Notes: generated by a model from the letters alone, not told the origin. Shown: positions 1-8,905, counted from the stretch's first letter. The stretch: 64,000 nucleotides of DNA from Pseudalkalibacillus sp052246725 (GCA_052246725.1 JBQQCL010000016.1), one strand, 5' to 3'. Numbers and translations are program-made.

Positions 1-67
1 TAGAGATAACTTACATCCTGTCGTAGATTGCTCCGAAAACCCAAAAACGTTTTTCACCCTTCCTAAA

Positions 68-96
68 GTATAAACTGTTCAAAATTGGAAAAAATA
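68..96 (+). promoter_or_regulatory. Sigma-F-type promoter of dacF
   Basis: A GTATA box at 68-72 and GGAAAAAATA at 87-96 are separated by 14 nt. Both match the forespore sigma-F consensus (GYATA and GGNNANAHTR); the spacer is about one base short of the usual 15-16. It lies 30 nt upstream of dacF, which is known to be forespore-expressed in B. subtilis and to read through into spoIIA. Confidence 0.65.
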
Positions 97-125
97 AGAA
101 TACTAAGAATGGAGGGATTATGTCT

Positions 126-1298
126 ATGAAACGCTTTTTTACATGTATGATTGCGGCAGTGGTAGGGCTATCAGTCCTTTCACCAGCTGCATTTGCTAAT
201 GAGGATCATGTTCCAGTCAATACTCTTGCTGAAAAAGCATCCTCTGCAATTTTGATTGAAAGAGATACAGGTACAGTACTATTCGATAAAAATGCTGATG
301 AAAAGCTTCCTCCTGCAAGTATGACGAAGATCATGACAATGATTCTCGTGATGGATGCTTTACATAAAGGCAAAATCAACCTGAAAGACAAAGTTCGAAC
401 AAGTGAATATGCAGCATCTATGGGTGGATCGCAAATTTTCCTTGAAGAAGGAGAAATCATGACCGTCGAAGAGATGCTTAAAGGTGTTGCGTTAGCATCA
501 GGAAACGATGCCTCAGTCGCTCTTGGAGAGTTTATCGCTGGGACGAACGACGCTTTCGTAAAAATGATGAATGAAAAAGCAAAGGAACTGGGGTTAAAGA
601 ACTCCAACTTTAAAAATGCAACAGGACTTCCGGAAACAGACCATTACAGTACAGCAAGAGACATGGCTTTGATGGCGAAAGAACTTTTGAAATATGAACA
701 GATTACAAATTACACAGGTAAATATGAAGATTACCTGCGTCAAAATACCGATAAAAAATTCTGGCTTGTCAATACGAATAAGCTCGTCAAATTTTACCCT
801 GGCGTGGATGGATTGAAAACCGGCTATACGAACGAGGCTAAATATTGTTTGACTGCTACAGCCAAAAAAGACGATATGCGTGTCATTGCAGTTGTCATGG
901 GGGCTCCGACGACAAAGGAAAGGAACGCCCAGGTGACACAAATGCTCGATTATGCCTTTGCGAATTATGAGACGGAAAGGATTTACGAAAGACACCAGAT
1001 GATCGATGAAATCCCAATCCAAAAAGGTGTATCGAAGACGATCCAAATGGCGACTTCAGAACCGATCTCCCTTTTGATGAAAAAAGGTGAGAAGAAGATG
1101 AAACTCACAACGGAAATCAAAATCAATAAGCAGGTGAAAATGCCGATTGAAAAAGGAGACCGGCTCGGAACGCTCGTTGTCAAAAACAATGGGAAAACCG
1201 TTACTGAATCACCTTTGGTCGCATCCGAAAACGTTGCAGCAGCGAATTGGTGGGGACTATTCAAACGTACAGTAGGCAAGTTTTCGCAAACACCGTAA
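126..1298 (+). CDS. dacF: Sporulation D-alanyl-D-alanine carboxypeptidase DacF
   Basis: This is a penicillin-binding serine D,D-carboxypeptidase (peptidase S11) that trims terminal D-Ala from peptidoglycan stem peptides during spore cortex formation. The three active-site motifs are present: SMTK at residues 65-68, SGN at 125-127 and KTG at 231-233, followed by the C-terminal beta-rich S11 domain. A signal peptide ends near AFA/NE. GGAGGG at 111-116 sits 9 nt before the ATG at 126 but only 3 nt before an in-frame ATG at 120, so 126 is preferred; this gives 390 aa, the normal family length. It lies directly upstream of the spoIIA operon, as in B. subtilis, and has its own sigma-F-like promoter. 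Confidence 0.95.
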   Translation: MKRFFTCMIAAVVGLSVLSPAAFANEDHVPVNTLAEKASSAILIERDTGTVLFDKNADEKLPPASMTKIMTMILVMDALHKGKINLKDKVRTSEYAASMGGSQIFLEEGEIMTVEEMLKGVALASGNDASVALGEFIAGTNDAFVKMMNEKAKELGLKNSNFKNATGLPETDHYSTARDMALMAKELLKYEQITNYTGKYEDYLRQNTDKKFWLVNTNKLVKFYPGVDGLKTGYTNEAKYCLTATAKKDDMRVIAVVMGAPTTKERNAQVTQMLDYAFANYETERIYERHQMIDEIPIQKGVSKTIQMATSEPISLLMKKGEKKMKLTTEIKINKQVKMPIEKGDRLGTLVVKNNGKTVTESPLVASENVAAANWWGLFKRTVGKFSQTP

Positions 1299-1351
1299 AT
1301 TTTCTCACATTATCAGATTATGAATCGATTCAACACTAGTTTTGTCAGCGA

Positions 1352-1379
1352 GAAGGATTCCATTATAAAAATAGCGAAA
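1352..1379 (+). promoter_or_regulatory. Sigma-H-type promoter of the spoIIA operon
   Basis: GAAGGATTC at 1352-1360 fits the sigma-H -35 element (RNAGGAWWW) and AGCGAAA at 1373-1379 resembles the -10 (RNNGAAT) after a 12-nt spacer; the last -10 base differs. The position just upstream of spoIIAA agrees with the known sigma-H control of spoIIA. Confidence 0.55.
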
Positions 1380-1412
1380 TGACTCACTACCTAGAAGAAG
1401 GAGGAGAGGTAA

Positions 1413-1763
1413 GTGAGTCTTAGTGTAAAACTCGAAGTTAAAGACCGTGTCCTGTGTATCCGATTAGAAGGCGACTTAGACCACCATACAGCAGAACAGT
1501 TACGGACAGAAGTTGATCAAACGATCCAAGAAAATCAGATTCATGATATCGTATTGAATTTAGAAGCCTTGTCTTTTATGGATAGTTCAGGATTAGGGGT
1601 AATCCTAGGACGATATAAATTGATTAAAAGTCAAGGAGGAGAAATGGTTGTTTGTTCGATCTCCCCTTCTGTAAAAAGACTGTTTGAGATGTCAGGCATG
1701 TTCAAGATCATCCGACTTGAAGATAGTGAACAAAAAGCTTTGCACACGCTGGGGGTGGCATAA
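1413..1763 (+). CDS. spoIIAA: Anti-sigma F factor antagonist SpoIIAA
   Basis: A STAS-domain anti-anti-sigma factor. In the forespore the dephosphorylated protein binds SpoIIAB and frees sigma-F. The phosphorylatable serine is in FMDSSGLGVILGRY (Ser58, the same number as in B. subtilis). The length of 116 aa equals the family norm. Translation starts at GTG 1413 behind a strong AAGGAGGAGAGG at 1398-1409. The stop codon overlaps the spoIIAB ATG by one base, so the two are probably translationally coupled. It is the first gene of spoIIAA-spoIIAB-sigF. Confidence 0.97.
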   Translation: MSLSVKLEVKDRVLCIRLEGDLDHHTAEQLRTEVDQTIQENQIHDIVLNLEALSFMDSSGLGVILGRYKLIKSQGGEMVVCSISPSVKRLFEMSGMFKIIRLEDSEQKALHTLGVA

Positions 1764-2203
1764 TGAAAAATGTCATGAAAATGGAATTCTCTGCACGTAG
1801 TGAAAATGAATCATTTGCAAGGGTCACAGTTGCATCCTTCATCGCACAACTCGATCCTACTGTAGATGAATTGACTGAAATCAAAACGGTTGTTTCAGAA
1901 GCCGTTACGAATGCAATCATTCATGGATACGATAACAACGCTGATGGAATGGTTTATATCGAATGCATTTTAGATGATGGTTGTGTTGAATTGATGATCC
2001 GTGATGAAGGAGTCGGAATCGATGATCTGGATGAAGCTAGACAGCCATTATTCACAACTAAGCCAGAACTTGAAAGATCCGGGATGGGTTTTACAATCAT
2101 GGAAAATTTCATGGACCAAATCGAAATTGACACAGAAAAATCTTTCGGCACCACGATCCGTTTGAAGAAGTATCTGACAAATCATAAAGCGCTTTGTAAT
2201 TAA
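1763..2203 (+). CDS. spoIIAB: Anti-sigma F factor / serine kinase SpoIIAB
   Basis: A GHKL-fold ATPase that binds and holds sigma-F inactive and phosphorylates SpoIIAA. The N box (EAVTNAIIHGY), G1 box (DEGVGIDDL) and G2 box (RSGMGFTIME) are all intact. Its 146 aa match the B. subtilis protein in length, and the C-terminal KALCN ending is the same. It overlaps spoIIAA by one base and is followed after 12 nt by sigF, keeping anti-sigma and sigma factor in fixed ratio. Confidence 0.97.
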   Translation: MKNVMKMEFSARSENESFARVTVASFIAQLDPTVDELTEIKTVVSEAVTNAIIHGYDNNADGMVYIECILDDGCVELMIRDEGVGIDDLDEARQPLFTTKPELERSGMGFTIMENFMDQIEIDTEKSFGTTIRLKKYLTNHKALCN

Positions 2204-2215
2204 GGAGCATAGCCT

Positions 2216-2974
2216 ATGGATTTGGATGTCAAACAAGATAAAAAAAACACGTACCTCAATGACAAGGAAATGAAAGAATTGATCCAACGAAGTCAGGAAG
2301 GCGATCAGACAGCGAGAGATACCATCGTAGAGAAGAACATGCGGTTGGTCTGGTCTGTTGTACAACGCTTTTTGAACAGAGGGTACGAACCGGATGACCT
2401 TTTCCAAATTGGAAGTATCGGTCTGCTTAAATCTGTAGATAAATTCGATCTTAGTTATGACGTAAAATTTTCGACTTATGCAGTCCCGATGATCATCGGA
2501 GAGATCCAGCGGTTCATAAGGGATGATGGAACAGTCAAAGTAAGCCGATCCTTAAAAGAACTCGGTAATAAAGTCAGGAAAGTACGGGATGAACTATCGA
2601 AAGAGTTTAGCCGCAATCCTACCGTGAATGAAATTGCGACGAAACTTGAGATCAGTCCTGAAGATGTCGTGATGGCACAGGAAGCTGTCCGTGCCCCATC
2701 ATCGATTCATGAAACCGTTTATGAGAATGATGGAGATCCGATTACATTGCTTGATCAAATTTCAGATCAGGGTGATACGAAGTGGTTTGATCAGATTGCT
2801 TTGAAAGAAGCAATCCAGACGCTGAATGAACGTGAGAGATTGATCGTCTATCTCAGATATTATAAGGATCAGACGCAGTCTGAGGTAGCTACAAGGCTTG
2901 GAATATCACAAGTTCAAGTTTCCAGGCTAGAAAAGAAAATACTCCGTGAGATGAAAACCCAGATGGACGAATAA
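2216..2974 (+). CDS. sigF: RNA polymerase sigma-F factor
   Basis: The first forespore-specific sigma factor. Region 2 is recognisable (DLFQIGSIGLLKSVDKFD and FSTYAVPMIIGEI), and region 4 carries the helix-turn-helix SEVATRLGISQVQVSRLE near the C terminus. The 252 aa are full length. AAGGAG at 2202-2207, overlapping the spoIIAB stop, precedes ATG 2216. It ends the spoIIA operon; a terminator overlaps its stop codon. Confidence 0.97.
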   Translation: MDLDVKQDKKNTYLNDKEMKELIQRSQEGDQTARDTIVEKNMRLVWSVVQRFLNRGYEPDDLFQIGSIGLLKSVDKFDLSYDVKFSTYAVPMIIGEIQRFIRDDGTVKVSRSLKELGNKVRKVRDELSKEFSRNPTVNEIATKLEISPEDVVMAQEAVRAPSSIHETVYENDGDPITLLDQISDQGDTKWFDQIALKEAIQTLNERERLIVYLRYYKDQTQSEVATRLGISQVQVSRLEKKILREMKTQMDE

Positions 2975-2995
2975 GTCGTCTATCCGGGTTTTTGT
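2954..2995 (+). terminator. Rho-independent terminator after sigF
   Basis: Inverted repeat AAAACCC...GGGTTTT with an inner GACGA/TCGTC pairing, followed by a T-rich run. The sigF stop codon lies in the loop. Confidence 0.85.
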
Positions 2996-3053
2996 TTTGT
3001 GTGTAACAAACGAAATTAACGCCATATCTGGGGAAAGCCGCCAAGCCGCCATG

Positions 3054-3240
3054 TTAACGGACATCAGAGCCGTTATTTGTGACAAAACCGCTGTTTCTGA
3101 AACTTTAACGGACACCACAGCCGTTATTTGTGAACAAAGCAGCTGATTTCCTATGATATTTTCGAAATAAGGTCCCTGGTGTCCGCTAAGTTTGTAAAAT
3201 TCCATTATTTTGGGTAAATAAGGTCTCCTGTATCCGTTAA
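3054..3240 (+). repeat. Four-unit palindromic repeat (family A, copy 1)
   Basis: Two direct units beginning TTAACGGACA (3054 and near 3105, each continuing AGCCGTTATTTGTGA) are followed by two inverted units (AAATAAGGTC..GTGTCCGCTAA to about 3189, and AAATAAGGTC..TATCCGTTAA to 3240). The block can fold as one long imperfect hairpin. A related copy lies at 24257-24386. No ORF with a ribosome-binding site is present. Confidence 0.7.
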
Positions 3241-3373
3241 CAGGATAGTGCAACTTGCGAGGTCGACACTTTGATTAACATTTTTGTATGCGTCCACCCA
3301 GAATCATTTGGTTCGATCCTCCTCGCCAGTTTACAGTGACCTTCGTGCCTAACCCGGTTACTTCCGCTTTTGG

Positions 3374-3420
3374 TTTGCCTGTGGAAATGGAGTGAATTTC
3401 GCAAACATCAACAATATAGA
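3374..3420 (+). repeat. Short repeat D, copy 1
   Basis: The sequence GCCTGTGG...GAGTGAATTTCGCAAAC.TCAACAATA recurs at 57025-57068 and, more diverged, at 24411-24449. The rest of 3241-3632 shows no convincing gene; a 72-codon frame at 3370-3588 lacks a ribosome-binding site and looks random. Confidence 0.5.
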
Positions 3421-3632
3421 AAAATAAAAAATCGTGTAGATTATCATAGATTGTTGACTATAGTCCGCAACAAAAACTGTAAATTCCTCTTTTATCTACC
3501 GCTTTTTTCTCCACATTACCACAATTTCCTTCAAATATACCGTCATTTTTCTTCATTACATCCTTACCTTATTCCTGAATTTATTTAACTGCTCCTATCC
3601 AAAAGGTAATTACTGGATAGGTTGGGCATCCA

Positions 3633-3662
3633 GAATGAGAGTGGTTTGGAAGAAACATACTA
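3633..3662 (+). promoter_or_regulatory. Sigma-G-type promoter of the spoVA operon
   Basis: GAATG at 3633-3637 (consensus GHATR) and CATACTA at 3656-3662 (consensus CATNHTA) are separated by 18 nt, an exact match to the late forespore sigma-G pattern. It lies 35 nt upstream of the spoVAA start. This rules out an in-frame ATG at 3635, which falls inside the -35 box. Confidence 0.8.
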
Positions 3663-3697
3663 CATATAAACGAATTGGCATAAAAGGGGGACTTTCT

Positions 3698-4321
3698 TTG
3701 GAAGTTGAAGCGGTTTATTTACGTATGCGGCATAGGCTTCTTGCTTCTCCTGGACAGACAATACGAATTAAAGATCTTGCTCAACTCGTCGGCCCTGAAA
3801 ATGTCATTCAAGAAATTGGTCATATGACAGTTCATAAAATCACGGTGGAAGATAAAACCATCGTTATCATCGATCTTATGAAAGTTCTAAAGGCCATTAA
3901 AGAGCGATTTCCGAGTTTGGATATTCAAACTGTCGGTACACCTCAAACGATTATAGAAGTCCAGTATAAGCAATCGAAAATTACTGGGGTTTATTTTGTG
4001 GTCGTTTGGCTCTTGTTATTCATTGGCGCTGCACTTGCGATTATGAATTTCCATGAGGATGTCAGCATGCAGCAGGTTCACCAGAAGATTTACTACCTGG
4101 TCACAGGACGGAAGAACGAATATCCGCTTCTTTTACAGGTTCCGTATTCTTTTGGGCTTGGATTAGGGATGGTGCTCTTTTTCAACCATATTTTCAAGAA
4201 ACGTTTCAATGAAGAACCAAGTCCACTTGAAGTGGAAATGTTCAACTACCAACAGGATTTGGATCAGTACGTCATCATGAATGAGAACAAAGAAAACGAG
4301 AAGAAAGCTCATGACAATTAA
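3698..4321 (+). CDS. spoVAA: Stage V sporulation protein SpoVAA
   Basis: First protein of the SpoVA system, which moves Ca-dipicolinate into the developing spore and out of it in germination. Two membrane segments lie in the middle and C-terminal part, flanking the conserved region around MNFHEDVSM, and EEPSPLEVEMF is conserved near the C terminus. The start is taken as TTG 3698, with AAAAGGGGG at 3682-3690 and 7 nt spacing; this gives 207 aa, very close to the B. subtilis protein. The longer frame from ATG 3635 would start inside the promoter. The gene overlaps spoVAB by 11 nt. Confidence 0.93.
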   Translation: MEVEAVYLRMRHRLLASPGQTIRIKDLAQLVGPENVIQEIGHMTVHKITVEDKTIVIIDLMKVLKAIKERFPSLDIQTVGTPQTIIEVQYKQSKITGVYFVVVWLLLFIGAALAIMNFHEDVSMQQVHQKIYYLVTGRKNEYPLLLQVPYSFGLGLGMVLFFNHIFKKRFNEEPSPLEVEMFNYQQDLDQYVIMNENKENEKKAHDN

Positions 4322-4733
4322 AATTATTATCGTCATGTTGATAGGTTTAGGAGGAGGCCTCGCAGTAGGAGCAGGTTTCGTTGCAATTTTGACGGTTTTC
4401 GGTATCATTCCACGGTTGATGCAAATCACAAAAACATATTCAAAATTAAGAGGCTATGAAATCGGCATCATTGCAGGCGTCTTATTATCAAGTTGGTATG
4501 GATTGAGAGATCTCACCATCTCTTCTAGCCATTGGTTTCTGATTCCGATCGGTATTGCAAGCGGAACTTTTATCGGAATGCTGGCTGCTGCATTGACAGA
4601 AGTGTTGAATGTACTTCCAATCTTGATGAAACGTGTCGGGTTCAAAGAACAAGTTCTCATACTCCTGATGGCAATTTTGTTCGGAAAAGTAGTAGGTTCA
4701 CTGTTCCATTGGATCTTCTTCGTACATCTGTGA
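4311..4733 (+). CDS. spoVAB: Stage V sporulation protein SpoVAB
   Basis: Integral membrane protein of the SpoVA dipicolinate channel, about four hydrophobic segments in 140 aa. Conserved stretches include GGLAVGAGFVAILTVFGIIP and AALTEVLNVLPIL. ATG 4311 lies inside the end of spoVAA (11-nt overlap) and gives the family length; an upstream in-frame ATG at 4281 would add ten charged residues not found in homologues. The weak ribosome-binding site suggests coupling to spoVAA. Confidence 0.93.
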   Translation: MTIKIIIVMLIGLGGGLAVGAGFVAILTVFGIIPRLMQITKTYSKLRGYEIGIIAGVLLSSWYGLRDLTISSSHWFLIPIGIASGTFIGMLAAALTEVLNVLPILMKRVGFKEQVLILLMAILFGKVVGSLFHWIFFVHL

Positions 4734-4765
4734 TTTTTTAAAAGGTATAAAAGGAGCTGTAAGAC

Positions 4766-5230
4766 ATGGGTAAAAACAAACTTTCACCAGAGCAACAAGC
4801 TTATAAAGAAAAAATCAAACCTTTACAACCACAACCTCCGTATATATGGAATTGTATAAAAGCCTTTCTGATCGGGGGGCTAATATGTGCGATTGGACAG
4901 GGGATTACGAACTTTTATATCACCTTCTTCAATTTTACGGAGAAGACTGCAGGGAATCCGACAGTTGCAACCCTGATACTTGCTGCAGCATTGCTAACTG
5001 GATTCGGGATCTATGATAAGATCGGCCAATTTGCTGGGGCGGGGTCCATTGTTCCAGTCACAGGATTCGCAAACGCAGTAACAAGCGCAGCTCTGGAACA
5101 TAAAAGTGAGGGAATCGTGCTTGGTGTGGCAACGAACCTTTTCAAGTTGGCAGGAGCTGTAATTGTTTTCGGTGCTGTTGCGGCATATGTGATCGGGATG
5201 ATCCGTTATTTATTCCAGATGGTATTTTAA
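4766..5230 (+). CDS. spoVAC: Stage V sporulation protein SpoVAC
   Basis: Membrane protein of the spore dipicolinate channel; in B. subtilis SpoVAC has been described as mechanosensitive. 154 aa with a hydrophilic N terminus (about 35 residues) and several hydrophobic segments, including GFGIYDKIGQFAGAGS and VTGFANAVTSAALE, which recur in the paralogue SpoVAE downstream. AAAGGAG lies 5' of ATG 4766. Third gene of the operon. Confidence 0.95.
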   Translation: MGKNKLSPEQQAYKEKIKPLQPQPPYIWNCIKAFLIGGLICAIGQGITNFYITFFNFTEKTAGNPTVATLILAAALLTGFGIYDKIGQFAGAGSIVPVTGFANAVTSAALEHKSEGIVLGVATNLFKLAGAVIVFGAVAAYVIGMIRYLFQMVF

Positions 5231-5252
5231 GCCCTAGGAGGATAAACAACAA

Positions 5253-6278
5253 ATGAAACTTACAGGTAAACAAACTTGGACATATTCGAAATCGCTATAT
5301 ATCAATGCAACTGGTACTGCTGTTGGTCCAGATGAGGCTGCAGGTCCGTTGAGTGAAACTTATGATATCACGTTTGATGAACTCCATTGTGGCCAAGCAA
5401 ATTGGGAACTAGCAGAACGTCATTTGATGGAACAAGCGATTGATATCTGCTTGCAAAAATCCGGTAAAACACCACAAGATATGGATTTGTTTCTGTCAGG
5501 AGATCTTATCAACCAAACTGTCATTGCCAACTATACAGCACGTAAAAACCAGATCCCTTTCTTAGGAATGTTCGGAGCTTGCTCTACATCGATGGAGACT
5601 CTTGCGTTAGCCTCTGCATTGATCGATGGAGATTTTGCCAATACAGTGCTGACAGCGGTTAGCAGTCACAATGCCACTGCGGAAAGACAATTCCGATATC
5701 CGACTGAATATGGCGGGCAAAAACCAGATACCGCAACCTATACGGTAACGGGGGCAGGTGCATCGATTGTCAGTACACAACCATCACCGATCAAAGTTAC
5801 CATGGCTACCATAGGCAGGGTTTTGGATTTAGGTATTACAGATCCCTTCGATATGGGTTCAGCCATGGCCCCTGCTGCTGCGGATACGATTGCTGCACAT
5901 CTGGAGGATACAGGCCGTAAGCCAAGTGATTATGATTTGATCGTGACCGGTGACCTATCAGCAGTCGGTTCACCGATTTTACTTCAATTGCTACAAGAGA
6001 AAAATCATGATTTATCCTCCAACCATCAGGATTGCGGCTTATTGGTGTATCGCCCTGATCAACCCGTATTTGCAGGAGGGAGCGGGTGTGCATGTTCAGC
6101 AGTTGTAACGTATGGACACCTACTCAAAGAATTGAAAGAAGGGAAGCTGAAGCGGATTTTTGTTGTAGCCACAGGAGCCTTGATGAATCCGACGATGGTC
6201 CAGCAGAAAGAAACGATCCCTACAATTGCCCATGGCGTCGTTCTGGAAGCTGCTGATGGAGGTGGTATGAATGGTTGA
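5253..6278 (+). CDS. spoVAD: Stage V sporulation protein SpoVAD
   Basis: Soluble component of the SpoVA complex with a thiolase-like fold; the B. subtilis protein binds dipicolinic acid directly and is needed for its uptake. The 341 aa match the family length. The cysteine corresponding to the thiolase nucleophile position is in FGACSTSMETL. AGGAGG precedes ATG 5253. The 3' end overlaps spoVAE by 8 nt. Confidence 0.95.
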   Translation: MKLTGKQTWTYSKSLYINATGTAVGPDEAAGPLSETYDITFDELHCGQANWELAERHLMEQAIDICLQKSGKTPQDMDLFLSGDLINQTVIANYTARKNQIPFLGMFGACSTSMETLALASALIDGDFANTVLTAVSSHNATAERQFRYPTEYGGQKPDTATYTVTGAGASIVSTQPSPIKVTMATIGRVLDLGITDPFDMGSAMAPAAADTIAAHLEDTGRKPSDYDLIVTGDLSAVGSPILLQLLQEKNHDLSSNHQDCGLLVYRPDQPVFAGGSGCACSAVVTYGHLLKELKEGKLKRIFVVATGALMNPTMVQQKETIPTIAHGVVLEAADGGGMNG

Positions 6279-6624
6279 GTATTTTATTGCATTCGTAGTA
6301 GGTGGGCTCATTTGTGTAGTGGGTCAGCTGTTGATGGATATTTTCAAACTTACACCGGCTCATGTCACCTCCGGCTTTGTTGTAGCAGGTGCTACCCTTG
6401 ATGGATTCGGACTTTACGACAAATTGATCCAGTTTGCAGGTGCAGGAGCGACAGTTCCTATTACCAGCTTCGGACATTCCCTCCTTCATGGAGCGATGGC
6501 AGAAGCGGATGAACATGGGTTTATCGGGATTGCAATGGGTATTTTCCAGTTGACTTCTGCTGGAATTTCATCAGCTATACTGTTCGGTTTCATCGTGGCT
6601 GTTCTTTTTAAACCAAAAGGATGA
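6271..6624 (+). CDS. spoVAE: Stage V sporulation protein SpoVAE (SpoVAEb)
   Basis: Small membrane protein (117 aa, about three to four hydrophobic segments), paralogous to SpoVAC: the motifs GFGLYDKLIQFAGAGATVP and SFGHSLLHGA are shared. Part of the dipicolinate channel in the inner spore membrane. It overlaps the end of spoVAD by 8 nt, indicating translational coupling. Confidence 0.93.
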   Translation: MVEYFIAFVVGGLICVVGQLLMDIFKLTPAHVTSGFVVAGATLDGFGLYDKLIQFAGAGATVPITSFGHSLLHGAMAEADEHGFIGIAMGIFQLTSAGISSAILFGFIVAVLFKPKG

Positions 6625-6630
6625 TTGGAC

Positions 6631-7221
6631 ATGAAAAAACGAGTCATCATGATTACCGATGGAGATTTATACGCTTTAAAAGCGGTGGAGCAAGTTGCCA
6701 AAGATATTGGAGGGCGTTGTATTTCCCAGTCCTGGGGAAATCCGACCAGAATAACAGGAGAGGAGCTCGTCACAATGATCCTTTCAACTCCATATGATCC
6801 TGTGCTGGTCATGTTTGATGATTGTGGATATCGTGGGGAAGGTCCTGGAGAAACGGCGATGCGTGAAGTAGCGAATCATCCTGACATCGAAGTGCTCGGA
6901 GCAATAGCGGTAGCCTCCAAGACCCATCTGGCTGAATGGACACACGTGGATGTAAGCATCGATCGTTTTGGCGAGTTGTCGGCTTACGGTGTAGATAAGA
7001 GCGGTTTGCCAGATATGGAATTTGGCCGTTTGGATGGTGACACAGTTTATGTACTTGATGAACTGGATCTCCCGTTCATCGTTGGTATTGGAGATATCGG
7101 TAAAATGTATGGCGTCGATACCGCTGAAAGAGGAGCCCCGATAACCAGGCAAGCGGTCCAGCTCATCTTAGAAAGGAGTGCACAGAATGCATCCCAAAAA
7201 AGAAGAAACACCGATTCATAA
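6631..7221 (+). CDS. spoVAEA: Stage V sporulation protein SpoVAEA
   Basis: Soluble SpoVA-associated protein of unknown biochemical role, found in most Bacillus spoVA operons. Conserved stretches include MITDGDLYALKAVEQVAK near the N terminus and GIGDIGKMYG. ATG 6631 is preferred over an in-frame TTG at 6625 because AAAAGG at 6615-6620 then has 10 nt spacing. The 196-aa frame overlaps spoVAF by 35 nt. Confidence 0.9.
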   Translation: MKKRVIMITDGDLYALKAVEQVAKDIGGRCISQSWGNPTRITGEELVTMILSTPYDPVLVMFDDCGYRGEGPGETAMREVANHPDIEVLGAIAVASKTHLAEWTHVDVSIDRFGELSAYGVDKSGLPDMEFGRLDGDTVYVLDELDLPFIVGIGDIGKMYGVDTAERGAPITRQAVQLILERSAQNASQKRRNTDS

Positions 7222-8662
7222 GAAAATTGCAGAGAACGAAGAGTTTCTGAAAAATAGGATGGGGATTGGACAAAGCTTTGACGTCGGTGTTCGCAAAATG
7301 AACATCTTGAATAAAGAAGTCCAAATATATTACTGCACAGGTTTGTGTGACAGTGAATTCATCATTATGCTTTTAAAAGAATTATTGGATGCCGATCATG
7401 AATACCGTACAAGTTCTAAAGCGAAAGATGTTATCAAAAATCATCTTGCGCATCAACAGGTTTCTACTGCTAAAAACCTTGATGAGGTTATTGACCGTGT
7501 CCTATCAGGATTAGTAGCTGTATTAATCGATGGCCACAATGAAGGATTTATCGTCGATGTAAGGAGTTATCCTGGCAGATCACCTGAAGAACCTGATGTA
7601 GAAAAAGTCGTCAGGGGTGCCCGTGACGGATATACAGAAAATATTATAGAAAATACAGCATTGACTAGACGCCGTTTAAGGGATGAACGCCTACGGAATG
7701 AAATCATGCAAGTGGGAGATCGTTCAAAAACAGATGTTTGTATTTCTTATTTAGAAGATGTGGCTGATCCTGGATTGATCGAGACGATCCGCAAAGAATT
7801 AAAAGGCATTCGAATCGACGGTATCCCCATGGCTGATAAGACAGTGGAAGAATTTTTGGTAAAGCAAGGCTGGAATCCCTATCCGCTGGTTCGATATACA
7901 GAGCGGCCGGATGTAGCTGCAACTCACCTGTTGGAAGGGCATGTTCTTATATTCGTAGATACGTCTCCTAGTGTGATCATTACCCCTACGACATTCTTCC
8001 ATCACGTCCAACACGCAGAAGAATATCGCCAAACACCAATGATTGGTGCGTTTCTAAGATGGATACGTTTTGGAGGCATGCTGGCTTCGCTTTTCTTATT
8101 GCCGGTTTGGTTATTGTTCGTCCTAAATGAAAATCTACTTCCAGCAAACCTTGATTTCATAGGACCCACCAAAGACTCGAATGTCCCGATCTACCTTCAA
8201 ATCATTTTTGCAGAACTGGGTATTGATGTCTTAAGGATGGCCGCAATTCATACCCCATCCGCACTTTCGACGGCAATGGGATTGATTGCTGCTGTATTGA
8301 TCGGGCAAATTGCAATCGATGTCGGACTATTCGTCTCGGAAGTTATCCTGTATGTCGCACTGGCTGCGATCGGTTCGTTCTCAACACCGAGTTATGAATT
8401 AAGTGTCGCCAATAAGATTGTGAGGCTGATTTTGATCACACTCGTCTTCCTTTTTGATGTCCCTGGATTCATGATCGGTTGTACTTTGGTATTGCTGTAT
8501 ATGAGCAGTATCAAAAATTTGAACACACCATATTTATGGCCTTTCATTCCTTTCAATCCGCAAGCTCTGATGCAGGTTTTGATCAGAGTGTCTGTCCCAT
8601 TATCGAAGGTCCGGCCAAGTATTGTGCGTCCACAGCAGAATAAAAAACAATCAGATGCTTGA
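7187..8662 (+). CDS. spoVAF: Stage V sporulation protein SpoVAF (GerA-family)
   Basis: Homologue of germinant-receptor A subunits (GerAA family), with a soluble N-terminal half and about five C-terminal membrane helices (from residue about 280). It contains the family region around SNVPIYLQIIFAELGIDVLR. Its role is in spore germination near the SpoVA channel. The start is ATG 7187 with AAAGGAGTG at 7172-7180; a GTG at 7178 lies inside that Shine-Dalgarno sequence and is rejected. 491 aa, normal length, last gene of the operon. Confidence 0.93.
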   Translation: MHPKKEETPIHKKIAENEEFLKNRMGIGQSFDVGVRKMNILNKEVQIYYCTGLCDSEFIIMLLKELLDADHEYRTSSKAKDVIKNHLAHQQVSTAKNLDEVIDRVLSGLVAVLIDGHNEGFIVDVRSYPGRSPEEPDVEKVVRGARDGYTENIIENTALTRRRLRDERLRNEIMQVGDRSKTDVCISYLEDVADPGLIETIRKELKGIRIDGIPMADKTVEEFLVKQGWNPYPLVRYTERPDVAATHLLEGHVLIFVDTSPSVIITPTTFFHHVQHAEEYRQTPMIGAFLRWIRFGGMLASLFLLPVWLLFVLNENLLPANLDFIGPTKDSNVPIYLQIIFAELGIDVLRMAAIHTPSALSTAMGLIAAVLIGQIAIDVGLFVSEVILYVALAAIGSFSTPSYELSVANKIVRLILITLVFLFDVPGFMIGCTLVLLYMSSIKNLNTPYLWPFIPFNPQALMQVLIRVSVPLSKVRPSIVRPQQNKKQSDA

Positions 8663-8734
8663 AATCAGGTGTTGATTCAAACGATCAGTTATGCTAAAGT
8701 AGTTTTTAATTTAATAATTGCCTCATTCAACGTA

Positions 8735-8905
8735 ATGGGGTAGAGGCGCAGAGAGAATGAGTAGTTGTTCATAGCCAGGGGGGCGATGACGGACAATAAA
8801 AGGTCGATTTGCCGAAGCAAGCTTAATCCCAATTAAGGTTGCTGGGCCGTTGCTGAACAAGTAACGGACTGTCACTACTAAAGTAGTGGAGAGCTATTCC
8901 GACTG
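8735..8905 (+). promoter_or_regulatory. Lysine riboswitch (L-box) upstream of lysA
   Basis: The conserved L-box core is present: GTAGAGGCGC near 8740, GCCGAAGC near 8812-8819, GCTGGGCCGTTGC near 8842-8854 and GACTGTCACTACTAAAG followed by GTGGAGAGCTATTC to about 8900. It lies directly before lysA with a terminator between them, the standard arrangement for lysine-repressed transcription attenuation. Confidence 0.92.

Noticed and set aside
3370..3588. 72-codon frame between sigF and spoVAA
   Set aside because: No ribosome-binding site, odd composition, and overlaps repeat D; upstream of the sigma-G promoter in intergenic DNA.
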